From the NCBI GenBank assembly GCA_011772495.1, contig WVZL01000025.1, positions 28,106-92,105 of the forward strand: a stretch of DNA of 64,000 nucleotides, written 5' to 3'. Shown in pieces: positions 53,875-63,642 of the stretch; within the stretch, counting starts at the first letter, position 1, and the number at the start of each line of letters is the position of its first letter. The position numbers and the translations under genes are program-made. The notes beneath the pieces were generated by a model, which saw only the letters and a list, made by a program, of their open reading frames with translations, made no database searches and was not told where the DNA came from. The stretch is from Candidatus Aminicenantota bacterium. GTDB taxonomy: Bacteria; Acidobacteriota; Aminicenantia; Aminicenantales; Aminicenantaceae.

Positions 53875-56238
53875 ATGGAAGAAAGGATAAAAAAACTCAG
53901 GAAGCAGACAATCAGTGCCAAACCTACTCTCTCTTCAGAAAGAGCTGTCCTGATCACAGAATTCTACAAAAGCGCCTTGGCCAACCAGGTCTCTGCTCCT
54001 GTAAGAAGGGCCTTGGCTTTCAAATACTTGCTGGAAAAGAAAAAGATCTCCATCAACGAGGGGGAATTGATCGTGGGAGAGAGAGGACCTGCTCCCAAGG
54101 CCACTCCTACCTATCCCGAGATCACTACCCACAGTCTCATAGACCTTAAGACCCTGAATTCGCGGCAAAAAACATCTTTTTCGGTGAGCGAAAAAATAAA
54201 GAAACTATATCAAGAGGAGATCATTCCTTTCTGGAAAGGAAAATCCATCCGAGATAGAATTTTTGCGGAAATGTCTCCGGAGTGGAAGGATGCTTATGAA
54301 GCGGGAGTTTTCACGGAGTTCATGGAACAGCGAGCGCCAGGCCATACAGTGCTGGACGATAAGATATACAAAAAAGGATTCCTGGATTTCAAAGAAGATA
54401 TCAAAAGAAATCTAAAAAAACTTGACTTTCAGGAAGACCCGGAAGCCTACGAGAAAAGGGAACAGCTGCGAGCCATGGAGATCGCAGCTGAAGCTTTGAT
54501 TCTTTTTGCCGAGCGCCACGCCCAAAAAGCCAGAGCACTGGCCAAGCGGGAGAAAAACCAGAAGAGAAAAGAAGAACTGAGAAGAATTGCCGAGATTTGC
54601 TCGCGTGTTCCTGCCCATGCTCCCCGCGATTTCTGGGAAGCCCTGCAGTATTACTGGTTCGTCCACCTGGGAGTGATCACTGAGCTCAACGGCTGGGATG
54701 CCTTTAATCCTGGAAGACTCGACCAGCATCTCTACCCTTTTTACAAGAAAGGATTGAAGCAAGGGACTCTAACCAAAGAAAAAGCCAAGGAACTGCTGCA
54801 GGCCTTCTGGATTAAATTCAACAACCAGCCAGCTCCCCCAAAGATCGGCGTCACGGCTGAAGAAAGCAGCACCTACACGGATTTTGCCCTGATAAACACA
54901 GGAGGAGTAAAGGCCGATGGCTCGAACGGTGTGAACGAGCTCTCCTACCTCATCCTCGATGTCATCGAAGAAATGAGAATCCTGCAACCGAGTTCAGCTG
55001 TTCAGATCAGCCAGAAGACCCCGCACAGCTTCTTGAAAAGGGCTCTGAAGATCATCAAAACCGGCTTCGGACAGCCATCGATCTTCAACACCGACGTCAT
55101 AGTTCAGGAGTTAGTGAGGCAGGGGAAATCCATCCAAGACGCCCGCAATGGCGGGACCAGTGGCTGTGTGGAAACCGGCGCTTTTGGGAAGGAAAATTAC
55201 AATCTCACCGGGTACTTCAACCTGACTAAGGTGTTGGAGATAACATTAAATAACGGAAAAGACCCGAGAACCAGGAAAAAAATCGGATTGGAAACAGGAG
55301 ACCCGGCCCGATTTAGCACGTTTAACCAGCTCTTTGAGGCCTTCAAGAAACAGGTTAACCATTTTGTGGATATCAAGATTAAAGGAAATAACATCATCGA
55401 GAGACTCTATGCCGAACACATCCCAGCTCCTTTCCTATCACTCCTCATTAACGACTGTATCGCCAAGGGAAAGGATTATCACGATGGCGGAGCTCGATAC
55501 AACACCTCCTATATTCAAGGCGTGGGAATGGGAACCATGACTGATGCCTTGACCGCCATTAAATACAATGTCTATGACAAGAAAATCATAACCATGAAAG
55601 ACATGCTGAAGGCTCTGCAGGAGAACTTCAAGGGTCAGGAGATCATTCGCCAGAGGCTCTTGAATAAAACTCCAAAATACGGAAATGATGATGATTATGC
55701 TGATGAGATCATGAAGTCCATATTTGAAACCTATTTTAAGGCTGTTGATGGAAGACCCAACACCAAAGGCGGCACCTACAGGATAAATCTTCTGCCCACT
55801 ACTGTTCACATCTATTTTGGCCGGGTGGTGGGAGCGACTCCGGATGGTAGAAAAGCCTCAGAACCTCTATCCGAGGGAGTCTCGCCTGTTCAGGGCGCTG
55901 ACCGAAACGGACCGACAGCGGTGATAAAATCAGTGGCCAAGATGGACCATATCAGAACCGGAGGCACGCTCCTCAACCAGAAGTTTACTCCTCATCTGCT
56001 GGCCGATGAGGAAAGAATGGATAAACTGGCTCATCTCATCCGGTCCTATTTCAAACTCGAGGGCCACCATATCCAACTCAATGTTGTCGATGCCCAGACC
56101 CTCCGGGCTGCGCAAAGAAATCCTGAAAAATACAGAGACCTTATCGTGCGGGTGGCGGGTTACAGCGATTATTTCTGCGACCTCAACAAAGACCTTCAGG
56201 ATGAAATCATCTCCCGGACTGAACACCAGGCTTTTTAA
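53875..56238 (+). CDS. hypD: trans-4-Hydroxy-L-proline dehydratase (glycyl-radical enzyme)
   Basis: A 787-residue glycyl-radical enzyme. The thiyl site is C431 with E433 (GGTSGCVETG), the same spacing as C434/E436 of Clostridioides difficile HypD, and the radical glycine is G762 in VRVAGYSDYF (G765 there). Large stretches, such as TELNGWDAFNPGRLDQHL, FNNQPAPPK and ESSTYTDFALINTGG, look like HypD rather than choline lyase or glycerol dehydratase. It removes water from trans-4-hydroxy-L-proline to give Delta1-pyrroline-5-carboxylate, which is then reduced to proline. Collagen is the usual source. It is oxygen sensitive. Confidence 0.95.
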   Translation: MEERIKKLRKQTISAKPTLSSERAVLITEFYKSALANQVSAPVRRALAFKYLLEKKKISINEGELIVGERGPAPKATPTYPEITTHSLIDLKTLNSRQKTSFSVSEKIKKLYQEEIIPFWKGKSIRDRIFAEMSPEWKDAYEAGVFTEFMEQRAPGHTVLDDKIYKKGFLDFKEDIKRNLKKLDFQEDPEAYEKREQLRAMEIAAEALILFAERHAQKARALAKREKNQKRKEELRRIAEICSRVPAHAPRDFWEALQYYWFVHLGVITELNGWDAFNPGRLDQHLYPFYKKGLKQGTLTKEKAKELLQAFWIKFNNQPAPPKIGVTAEESSTYTDFALINTGGVKADGSNGVNELSYLILDVIEEMRILQPSSAVQISQKTPHSFLKRALKIIKTGFGQPSIFNTDVIVQELVRQGKSIQDARNGGTSGCVETGAFGKENYNLTGYFNLTKVLEITLNNGKDPRTRKKIGLETGDPARFSTFNQLFEAFKKQVNHFVDIKIKGNNIIERLYAEHIPAPFLSLLINDCIAKGKDYHDGGARYNTSYIQGVGMGTMTDALTAIKYNVYDKKIITMKDMLKALQENFKGQEIIRQRLLNKTPKYGNDDDYADEIMKSIFETYFKAVDGRPNTKGGTYRINLLPTTVHIYFGRVVGATPDGRKASEPLSEGVSPVQGADRNGPTAVIKSVAKMDHIRTGGTLLNQKFTPHLLADEERMDKLAHLIRSYFKLEGHHIQLNVVDAQTLRAAQRNPEKYRDLIVRVAGYSDYFCDLNKDLQDEIISRTEHQAF

Positions 56239-56299
56239 AGATTGAAGCTCGGCCTCAGCAACGGAATTTTTTAAAATGTTCTAGAGCTTATTTTCCAAG

Positions 56300-57220
56300 T
56301 CAAGAGCCCGTGCCTCTTCCATGGTGCAAAGTCAAAAGGTAGGTTTCTTCGACGCCGGTAAGGTTGACAGCCTTGGTGGCTAGCTCAAGCCCGAAACAAG
56401 CCGCAGTGACAGGGTCCTTCCCTTCCATCAACCTGGCTGCTGTGGCCCCGCAGAAAACATCCCCGCAACCAGTTGTATCCACCACGCTTTCTGCCTCCGA
56501 AGATGCGATCTTTTCTAAGCCTTCAGGAATCATCACTATTCCGCCTTCTTGACCTAAGGTCATAAACACCGCTTTTACACCCAGCTCCATGGCTCTCTTC
56601 CCAAAACGGGCTATTTCCTCCTCATCTGGCAACCGCTGGGGGTGACCGAGCATGGAAGCCACTTCCTGTTTGTTGGCCTGCAAATAGTCAACCCCCTCTA
56701 CCCAGGCTTCCCAATCTGCAAGGGAAACATAGCCCCTAGGCTTCTGGAGCTTTTTGGCCAGGGCTAAGGAATGAATATCTATCCAAGCCGGACAGGAAGC
56801 AGAGTCAGTGATTTTTTTCCAGTCTTTAAGTTCGATATCAAAACCAGAGTTTAAAACGAGAAGGAGCATGCCAAATCCAGGAAGTTCCTTGACAATTTGA
56901 GCAGTACCCAGCGGAGGAACCACGGATTTCAAAACTTCCTCTCGCTCTCCTTTCTCAGGATAATGGAGCTCCACTCGATTTCCAGGACCTGGGACGTACT
57001 GAATGCCTGTTTGATCAAGATGAGACCAGCTCTCAATGATTTCCTTAACCTGAGGAACCAGTTCTGCGCCTAGGTTGGTATAAAGGGAAACCTCCTTCTC
57101 CAAACCGCAGAGGACAGCTGCCTGGTAGAGAACACCTCCTATCCCTTCAAAATTCAATCCTGACTCATAAGATATCAGATCATGAGTTATGGTACCCAAG
57201 AGAGCCGCTCTTTGACTCAC
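56300..57220 (-). CDS. PfkB-family sugar or nucleoside kinase
   Basis: A 306-residue ribokinase-like enzyme. It lacks the very N-terminal lid motif of some members but shows GIGGVLYQAAVLCGLE near residue 25 and the C-terminal ATP/anion-hole signature VDTTGCGDVFCGATAARL with the catalytic Asp in GCGD (Ala of GAGD replaced by Cys). The start is GTG. It is convergent with hypD and diverges from the Fe-alcohol dehydrogenase. The phosphorylated substrate cannot be told. Confidence 0.85.
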   Translation of the reverse strand: MSQRAALLGTITHDLISYESGLNFEGIGGVLYQAAVLCGLEKEVSLYTNLGAELVPQVKEIIESWSHLDQTGIQYVPGPGNRVELHYPEKGEREEVLKSVVPPLGTAQIVKELPGFGMLLLVLNSGFDIELKDWKKITDSASCPAWIDIHSLALAKKLQKPRGYVSLADWEAWVEGVDYLQANKQEVASMLGHPQRLPDEEEIARFGKRAMELGVKAVFMTLGQEGGIVMIPEGLEKIASSEAESVVDTTGCGDVFCGATAARLMEGKDPVTAACFGLELATKAVNLTGVEETYLLTLHHGRGTGS

Positions 57221-57375
57221 CTCGCTAGTCCTCTGTTGATCTCTTTAGTCTTCATTATTAATCTTCACTCGTTAATCGCCCTGTTTGTCAATCTGTTTTT
57301 CGCTTCACACTCCAGATGGTCGCTTTTGCCTTTATTATGATATATTATTAAGCCCTGAGATGGAAAGCCATAAAC

Positions 57376-58644
57376 ATGGATGAGTTAAAAGCCAAAGCAA
57401 GGGCCTTGATAGATGAATTCAAGGGCAAGAATTATATCTGTGGCCTCGGCTGTTTGGAGAATACCGGAGCGCTGGCAGCATCCCTGGGAAAAAAGGTTCT
57501 TTTCATCACCAACCTTAACCGCAGGAGTCCTGAGGTTTTTCATCAGCTTCTCGATTCTTTAATGCAGGCCAAATTGGACACAGAAGGGCCCTTCCCCTCT
57601 GCTCAGCCGAATTCTCCCCAGGAAGATGTGGAGACCATAAAAGAAGAGATCTTGAGGGCAAAGCCTGATGCTGTGCTGGCCGCCTCTGGCGGCTCAGGAA
57701 TCGATGCTTCCAAAGCTGCCCTAGTCCTGGCGGCGTTGGGCGGCAATATCGAGGATTATTTTGGGATGGGAAGAGTCACTGAAAAGCTTAAAATCTCTGG
57801 AAAAGCGCTTCTCCCCTGCATTGCTGTTCAGACAGCTTCCAGCTCTTCTGCTCATCTTACGAAATACTCCAACATAACAGACCTTAGAACCCATCAGAAA
57901 AAACTCATCGTCGACGAGGCGATTGTGCCTCCCAAAGCTCTTTTCGATTATTCCTTGACCGAATCCATGTCAGCCTCTTTCACCGCGGATGGCGCCTTTG
58001 ACGGCCTGGCCCACTGCCTTGAAGTCTACTACGGAGCCAAACCTGATTCCTACCAAAAAATCGAGGAAATCGCCCTGATAGGCATCGAATTGATTATTGC
58101 CTCTCTGGAAAAAGCAATTGCTGAACCCTTGAACCAGGAGGCCAGAGAAGGTCTTGGTCTGGGGACAGACCTGGGCGGCTATGCCATCATGAAGGGCGGC
58201 ACCAATGGTGCTCACCTCACGAGTTTTTCCTTAGTAGATATTCTCAGTCATGGCCGTGCTTGTGCTCTGCTCAATCCTTACTACACTGTCTTTTTTGCTC
58301 CAGCCATCCAAAAACAGCTCCAAGAATTGGCCAGACTCTTCTCCAAATATGGTCTGATGGAAGAATCACCGAGAAGTCTCCAAGACCAAGAACTCGGCTT
58401 GGTTGTGGCCGAAGCCTTGATCGAGCTGAGCAGACGGGTGAACTTCCCCACAACTCTTGGCGAAATCGAGGGCCTGAGTGATTCCCATATTCAAAAGGCG
58501 CTTCAAGCTGCTAGAAATCCTCAACTGGAGATGAAGCTTCGCGACATGCCCGTTCCTTTAACACCAGACATGGTGGATGAATACATGAAACCAATCCTGG
58601 AAGCCGCAATGGAAGGAGACTTCAGCCGCATAAAAACTCTTTAG
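57376..58644 (+). CDS. Iron-containing alcohol dehydrogenase
   Basis: A 422-residue type III dehydrogenase. The nucleotide part has VLAASGGSGIDASKA (GGGS-type turn), then the metal ligands: Asp/His in DGAFDGLAHCLEV and His in LSHGRACALLNPYY. It reduces or oxidises small alcohols or aldehydes with NAD(P). It is 62 bases before the LarA-like gene and probably co-transcribed with it, which hints at a hydroxy-acid or lactaldehyde-type route. Confidence 0.88.
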   Translation: MDELKAKARALIDEFKGKNYICGLGCLENTGALAASLGKKVLFITNLNRRSPEVFHQLLDSLMQAKLDTEGPFPSAQPNSPQEDVETIKEEILRAKPDAVLAASGGSGIDASKAALVLAALGGNIEDYFGMGRVTEKLKISGKALLPCIAVQTASSSSAHLTKYSNITDLRTHQKKLIVDEAIVPPKALFDYSLTESMSASFTADGAFDGLAHCLEVYYGAKPDSYQKIEEIALIGIELIIASLEKAIAEPLNQEAREGLGLGTDLGGYAIMKGGTNGAHLTSFSLVDILSHGRACALLNPYYTVFFAPAIQKQLQELARLFSKYGLMEESPRSLQDQELGLVVAEALIELSRRVNFPTTLGEIEGLSDSHIQKALQAARNPQLEMKLRDMPVPLTPDMVDEYMKPILEAAMEGDFSRIKTL

Positions 58645-58706
58645 AAAGGTAGGTCAACGCGACTGGCTGGCCAGGTGAAAAGAGAGAGGCTGTTTAGCAA
58701 AGATTA

Positions 58707-60080
58707 ATGAAAGAAGTCGACTTTGATTTAGGCCATACCAGCTTCTCCATCAAGGTTCCTGTTCATACCGATATCCTGGCCATGGGAAAAGCGCTCCCCT
58801 TGTCTAATCCTGAGGCCAAGATCTGCCAGGCCCTCAGAAACCCTACGGGCTGCTCTCCGCTTGAATCCCTAGTCCGGAAAAAGCTGGAAAGCAAACCTGA
58901 AGCCAAGGCAGTGGTAGTCATCTCAGACAACACCCGGCCAGTTCCCTATTCAGGCGAATCGGGAATCCTTCTCCCGATTGTTGAGGAAATGATAAAAGCA
59001 GGTCTCGAACCTTCCCGAATTCGAATCCTGGTGGCCACAGGTACGCATCGGGCCATGACAGACGATGAACTGAGAGAAATCATTGATCCGAGGGTGTTTT
59101 CACTGAATCTTCGCATCATCAATCATGACAGTCGTAATTTCAGCGAACTAAAGGCAGTAGGTCGGACTGAACTGGGAGGAGAAATCCTCCTGAACCGCCA
59201 TTATTTAGAAAGTGACCTGAAGATTCTAACCGGACTGGTAGAAAGCCACTTCATGGCCGGGACTTCGGGTGGAAGAAAATCCATCTGCCCCGGAGTTCTG
59301 GCGGAAGAGTCCACCTATGTGCTCCACAGCGGACCGGTCCTGGCTTCCCCCAGAGCAACGAATCTCATCCTAGAAGGAAATCCAGTGCATGAAGAAGCTC
59401 TCCGAGTGGCCAAGATGGCTGGATGTGATATGAACGTCAACGTCACTCTTGATTCCGATTATAGATTGACGGGAATATTTGCCGGCGACCTGGAGAAGGC
59501 CCACCTGGCAGCAGTAGAAAAACTACGGAGCTATGTGGCTATTCCCGCTCAGAAAAAATATGACCTAGTCCTCACTCATACCGGGTATGTGGGAGTCAAT
59601 CATTATCAAGCAGCTAAGGCTGCCGTAGTTGCAGCGCCCTTGATTAAGAGCCAGGGAATCTGTCTCTTAGCCGCTCACCACACTGATCCAGACCCCATAG
59701 GTGGCTCTAATTATAAAAAGATGATGCGTAGGCTTGGAGAATTGGGGACAGACAAATTTATCGATATGATCCTTGATCCTTCCTGGACCTTTGTTCCTGA
59801 ACAGTGGGAAGCGCAGATGTGGACCCGCCTTTTTAGAAGAATTCCTCCTGAGAATCTGATCTATTGTTCCCTGGAAATTCCAAGAGAGGCCTTCTCCTGG
59901 CTGCCTGAAACAGACGCTCGCAGCCTGGTCAAGGGAGCAAAAAAACTTCCAGGATTAGTAGAGAGCTCTCTTGGGATAGCGCTTAAAAAACTGCGCTCTT
60001 CCTTGCCCAGAGAACCTCGGGTCGCCTTCCTTCCCGATGGACCTTACGGCATTCCCGTCCTTGAAGGTAATCAAGTTTAG
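58707..60080 (+). CDS. LarA-like nickel-pincer racemase family protein
   Basis: A 457-residue protein. It shows VVVISDNTRPVPYSGESGI, the catalytic His of LVATGTHRAMTDDEL, SHFMAGTSGGRKSICPG with the Lys that carries the pincer nucleotide in LarA, and THTGYVGVNHYQAAKA. LarA racemises lactate; relatives act on malate, gluconate and other 2-hydroxy acids. No LarB, LarC or LarE gene, needed to build the cofactor, is in the window. The substrate is therefore open. Confidence 0.86.
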   Translation: MKEVDFDLGHTSFSIKVPVHTDILAMGKALPLSNPEAKICQALRNPTGCSPLESLVRKKLESKPEAKAVVVISDNTRPVPYSGESGILLPIVEEMIKAGLEPSRIRILVATGTHRAMTDDELREIIDPRVFSLNLRIINHDSRNFSELKAVGRTELGGEILLNRHYLESDLKILTGLVESHFMAGTSGGRKSICPGVLAEESTYVLHSGPVLASPRATNLILEGNPVHEEALRVAKMAGCDMNVNVTLDSDYRLTGIFAGDLEKAHLAAVEKLRSYVAIPAQKKYDLVLTHTGYVGVNHYQAAKAAVVAAPLIKSQGICLLAAHHTDPDPIGGSNYKKMMRRLGELGTDKFIDMILDPSWTFVPEQWEAQMWTRLFRRIPPENLIYCSLEIPREAFSWLPETDARSLVKGAKKLPGLVESSLGIALKKLRSSLPREPRVAFLPDGPYGIPVLEGNQV

Positions 60081-60110
60081 ACCAAGCCGCTTTTATGCTA
60101 GACTGAGTCT

Positions 60111-60833
60111 ATGATCTATCATTTGGGAACTTCTGGCTGGAGTTATCAAGGCTGGAAAGGAAGATTCTATCCCGAAGAGCTTTCTCAAAAAGAATGGTTT
60201 CCTTTTTATGTGCAGCATTTCAACACCGTCGAGATCAACATGACCTTTTACCGCTTTCCCAAGCCAGAGACCTTGCAAGGATGGTTCAGTAAAGTTCCCG
60301 AACAATTCAAATTCACCCTTAAAGCCAACCGCCAGATCACCCACTACAAGAAAATAAAGGGAGTTAAAAGCGATCTCAACTATTTCTATATTCTCGCCGA
60401 TAATCTCCGCGAAAAACTGGGCTGTATCCTCTTCCAGCTGCCACCTTCTCTAACTCTGGACCTAGGTTTGTTGGAAGAGTTTCTCTCCAGCTTATCCGCG
60501 GAACATAAGAATGTGATCGAGTTTCGCCATGAAAGTTGGTACACCAAAAAAGTCTATGACCTTCTTGAATCTTATCGTGCCATATTCTGTGTTGTTTCTT
60601 CCAAGAAAGTGCCCAACACTGTAGTGGAGACCGCAGAGACCTGCTATTTCCGGTTTCATGGTCTCACCGGCGGATACAGGTACTCCTACCCGGATGAAGA
60701 ATTAGAGGAGTGGACAAAAAAAATAAAGAAAACCAAAGCCAAGGAAACTTATATTTATTTTAACAACGATTACCAGGCTTATGCAGTGGCCAACAGCAAA
60801 AAGCTCGGCGAATTCCTCCAAATAGAGGAGTGA
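60111..60833 (+). CDS. DUF72 (YecE-like) TIM-barrel protein
   Basis: A 240-residue protein with the DUF72 start YHLGTSGWSYQGWKGRFYPE, NTVEINMTFYRFP, FQLPPSLTLDL, VIEFRHESWY and YFRFHG. The family folds as a TIM barrel; its activity is not established. It ends one base from the convergent TPR gene. Confidence 0.9.
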   Translation: MIYHLGTSGWSYQGWKGRFYPEELSQKEWFPFYVQHFNTVEINMTFYRFPKPETLQGWFSKVPEQFKFTLKANRQITHYKKIKGVKSDLNYFYILADNLREKLGCILFQLPPSLTLDLGLLEEFLSSLSAEHKNVIEFRHESWYTKKVYDLLESYRAIFCVVSSKKVPNTVVETAETCYFRFHGLTGGYRYSYPDEELEEWTKKIKKTKAKETYIYFNNDYQAYAVANSKKLGEFLQIEE

Positions 60834-61745
60834 TTATTCTTTAAGGCGGAAAAGCTCTGCTTCGGCCGCTATGAACCCGAAGGCTGGCCAGTATCGGCCC
60901 TTCATGATCTTTTCAAAATATACCTTGGCTTTCGTGCTATTGTTGTTATAGAGGTGCCAGCAACCGATTCCATACCCGATGGTGGCCATATCCAGGTCTG
61001 AAACCTCAGCCAGAGCCTCGATCTCAGCTTCTGATTTAAGCCCTTTATAGAAAAAAAGAAGGTCGTAGTAGGATTGATTTTCGACCACTCCCATCCCTTC
61101 TTTGATTTTGTCCAGGACTTCAGCTGCTTCTTCCTTCTTCCCCAGACGCCGCAGGGTGATATAAAGCCAGTTAGAGATAGCAATCTTGGCGTCGTCATCC
61201 TGGGCAGATTTCAGACAGTTCTGATAAGCTCCGAGAGCGTTCTCGAATTCACCGTTGAGATAATGAGCCAGACCAAGATGATACCAGATGTCAAAATCAT
61301 GGTCGTTCAGCTCAGAGGCCTTGGTCAAGTCTTTCACTGCCAAGTCGAATTTCCGGATCGAGATATACCTGTGACCTCGGTGCCGGTACAGCATGGCCTG
61401 GTCCGGATGAATCTTTATCCCTCTGGTATAGACATCAATTGCGTCATGGTACTTCCAGAGATAAGCCAACCGCCTCCCGTACATGATGAGATGTTCGGGA
61501 TTCTCTGGGTCGGCCTCGACTTTTTTAATGGCTTCTTTGAGTTCGTTCTGGAGCTTAAGGAGCTCCTCTCCCTCAGCCGGGGCAGCATAGAGCTTCTTTC
61601 CCAAGAGGGAGATAACTTCGGGCTTTTCTTCCTCTTGCAGGGGCTCTGCTGAAAAGAGGCTTTCCTCATGAAATGTCTGAAAAGCGAGCCAAAGAACAAC
61701 AGAGAGAAGAAGAAAAATCTTTATTCTATTCACTATGGTATTCAT
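60834..61745 (-). CDS. Exported TPR-repeat protein
   Basis: A 303-residue protein. An N-terminal hydrophobic segment (about 9-24) acts as a signal or anchor. Several TPR units follow between about 65 and 190 (MYGRRLAYLWKYHDAIDVYTRG, LYRHRGHRYISIRKFDLAVK, IWYHLGLAHYLNGEFENALG). A strong AAGGAGG ribosome site precedes the ATG. It is a likely protein-interaction scaffold in the envelope; the partner is unknown. Confidence 0.82.
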   Translation of the reverse strand: MNTIVNRIKIFLLLSVVLWLAFQTFHEESLFSAEPLQEEEKPEVISLLGKKLYAAPAEGEELLKLQNELKEAIKKVEADPENPEHLIMYGRRLAYLWKYHDAIDVYTRGIKIHPDQAMLYRHRGHRYISIRKFDLAVKDLTKASELNDHDFDIWYHLGLAHYLNGEFENALGAYQNCLKSAQDDDAKIAISNWLYITLRRLGKKEEAAEVLDKIKEGMGVVENQSYYDLLFFYKGLKSEAEIEALAEVSDLDMATIGYGIGCWHLYNNNSTKAKVYFEKIMKGRYWPAFGFIAAEAELFRLKE

Positions 61746-61780
61746 TTTTCCTCCTTAAGGTTGAATTCTCATCAATATCT

Positions 61781-63031
61781 TTAACTAAATCTTGTCGCTG
61801 AAAGTGAAGCCAGGTCGAAATCTGGAGTTTGATGACTAACGAGTTGAGACACCAACTTGCCAGTAAGGGGGGCAAGGGTGATTCCTAACATGCCATGGCC
61901 CGTAGCGAGAAAGAGATTATCATAACCAGGACAGCGGTCGATGATCGGCAACCCATCAGGACTGCAGGGACGAAGCCCACACCTAATCTCGATGATTTCC
62001 AGGTTTTCTGAGGGCTTCAAATAGTCTTCCGCCTGGCGCATTATGGTCTCTACCCGGCGAGGATTGACCCGGAGATCCAAACCAGACAATTCCATGGTGC
62101 CCGCTAAACGCAGGCTTTGTTCCAGGGGAACGATCGCCACCTTGGCTTCAATGAGATAAAGCGGAATTCTGGGGCACACTCCAGGTCGCTTTACAGAAAT
62201 ACTGTAGCCTTTGCTGGGTAGCACAGGCAATCTCGAGCCCAAGTTGCGCACTAGCTTTGAAGACCAGGCCCCTGCAGTCAGGACAAACTGTTGAGCTCGA
62301 AATTTGCCGCGATCCGTTCGCACTGCCGTAATCTTCTCCTTCGCTGTTTCGAAATTAAAGACCTCAGTTTGGAGATGAATGTCAACGCCCTGTTCTCGGA
62401 GCCGACCTGCCAATGCCTGGACAAACTTCGCTGGGTCCAGGTGAGCATCTTCGGGAAAAAACAGGCCACCTGAGGGTTTGGTCTGAAGAAATGGTTCCAT
62501 TTCCAGGGCTTCATCACTGCTCAAAACCTTAACCTCAACCTCATGTTCCTGTAGGAGTTGAGCTTCTTGGGTGGCCTTCTGGAAACTCTTCTCAGTCATG
62601 TAGGCCATCAACCAGCCGTCTTTCCGGAAATTGCAGGCCAGAGATTCGCGGGATACCAACCGTTCGAATAACTTCGAACTGGCATAGTTTAGGTCGCGGA
62701 GCACTCGAAGCCCCTGGTGCATTTTCTTTGATGCGCAGGCTTTCTGAAACTGCCGCAACCAGTGAAAAAGTGCAGGATCAAAACGGAGTCTCATTGAAAA
62801 GGGGCTTCCGGGCTTTATTGCCCAAAGAAACCACGATCGAAGAGTACCTGGTGCAGCCAACGGGATGCTGAAACTGGGGACGATGAGCCCAGCGTTAGCT
62901 CCCGAGCATCCCGAAGCGATTTCTCCTTGCTCCAGGATGGAAACAGAAAGACCTCGCTCCGCCAAGTAATAGGCAGAACAGACGCCGATGATGCCACCCC
63001 CGATGACCAGAACATCTGCCTCGCCTTTCAC
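61781..63031 (-). CDS. D-amino-acid dehydrogenase (DadA-like FAD enzyme)
   Basis: A 416-residue DAO-family flavoprotein. The FAD fold begins VLVIGGGIIGVCSAYYLAERG, followed by ASGCSGANAGLIVPS, typical of DadA and D-hydroxyproline dehydrogenases, and ends with CGLRPCSPDGLPIID and FLATGHGMLGITLAP. It uses a GTG start. It would oxidise D-amino acids or D-imino acids to 2-oxo acids; with a hydroxyproline cluster 5 kb away, D-proline derivatives are one candidate, and D-alanine (alr is 57 kb away) another. Confidence 0.87.
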   Translation of the reverse strand: MKGEADVLVIGGGIIGVCSAYYLAERGLSVSILEQGEIASGCSGANAGLIVPSFSIPLAAPGTLRSWFLWAIKPGSPFSMRLRFDPALFHWLRQFQKACASKKMHQGLRVLRDLNYASSKLFERLVSRESLACNFRKDGWLMAYMTEKSFQKATQEAQLLQEHEVEVKVLSSDEALEMEPFLQTKPSGGLFFPEDAHLDPAKFVQALAGRLREQGVDIHLQTEVFNFETAKEKITAVRTDRGKFRAQQFVLTAGAWSSKLVRNLGSRLPVLPSKGYSISVKRPGVCPRIPLYLIEAKVAIVPLEQSLRLAGTMELSGLDLRVNPRRVETIMRQAEDYLKPSENLEIIEIRCGLRPCSPDGLPIIDRCPGYDNLFLATGHGMLGITLAPLTGKLVSQLVSHQTPDFDLASLSATRFS

Positions 63032-63167
63032 TACCAGACCTCTAAGTCCTTCTGCTCATTAAATTTTTGGCGCTTCCTCTAGAAATTTGACATTCGATAA
63101 TCAATCAGTCTCTACAAATACAAACAAAAATTTTCTCTCTCTTAAGTCATTTCTACCTTTCCAGAAC

Positions 63168-63374
63168 CTAGCCCATCCAGAATCCCTTGCGATGGGAAAG
63201 CCCTAACACCTTCAAACAATCTGAACAATAGTAAAGATAGCGCCTTCCTAAGTAGGATTTAATCTCGCGCATGTAAATCTTCTTGATTTCCTTGGTACAA
63301 TGGGGGCAGATAGGATTCTTCACCTCCGAAGGACGAATAGTCCTCTCTTCTGCCTGCTCTTCAAGCTCAATCAT
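63168..63374 (-). CDS. Small zinc-ribbon protein
   Basis: A 68-residue protein with NPICPHCTKEIKKIYMREI and later LYYCSDCLKVLGLSHRKGF. The two CxxC pairs are 30 residues apart and probably bind one zinc. No other domain. A GGAGGT-like site (TCGGAGGTAATAGAA) lies before the ATG. The function is unknown. Confidence 0.65.
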   Translation of the reverse strand: MIELEEQAEERTIRPSEVKNPICPHCTKEIKKIYMREIKSYLGRRYLYYCSDCLKVLGLSHRKGFWMG

Positions 63375-63543
63375 TTCTATTACCTCCGAGTCATGAGCAG
63401 AATTTGAACCTTATCCTTATAGCACTGCCAGGAGGCAAGGTCAAACGAGTAAGAAGGAAGGAATCTCGAATTTTAATTAAAGCAGGGCTTTGTCTAGTAA
63501 TTCTTTGAATTAGAATGAAGGGGATTCAAAGATCAAGGCTACT

Positions 63544-63560
63544 GTCAAGGCCTGACCCCA
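63544..63560 (+). repeat. Dispersed repeat family B copy
   Basis: GTCAAGGCCTGACCCCA, one base from the copy at 34902 in its core. It sits in the 268-base gap between the zinc-ribbon gene and the PgsW-like gene, where I see nothing else. Confidence 0.65.
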
Positions 63561-63642
63561 TCAATTCGTTATTCTCAAGATGATTGATTTCTTCTGTCAA
63601 GAATAATTTTGAATTTTCTAAAAATTCTATGATTGATGATGC

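Noticed and set aside
53875-56238. Choline TMA-lyase, glycerol dehydratase or pyruvate formate-lyase
   Set aside because: GCVETG with Glu two after Cys, the RVAGYSDYF loop and long matching segments point to HypD.
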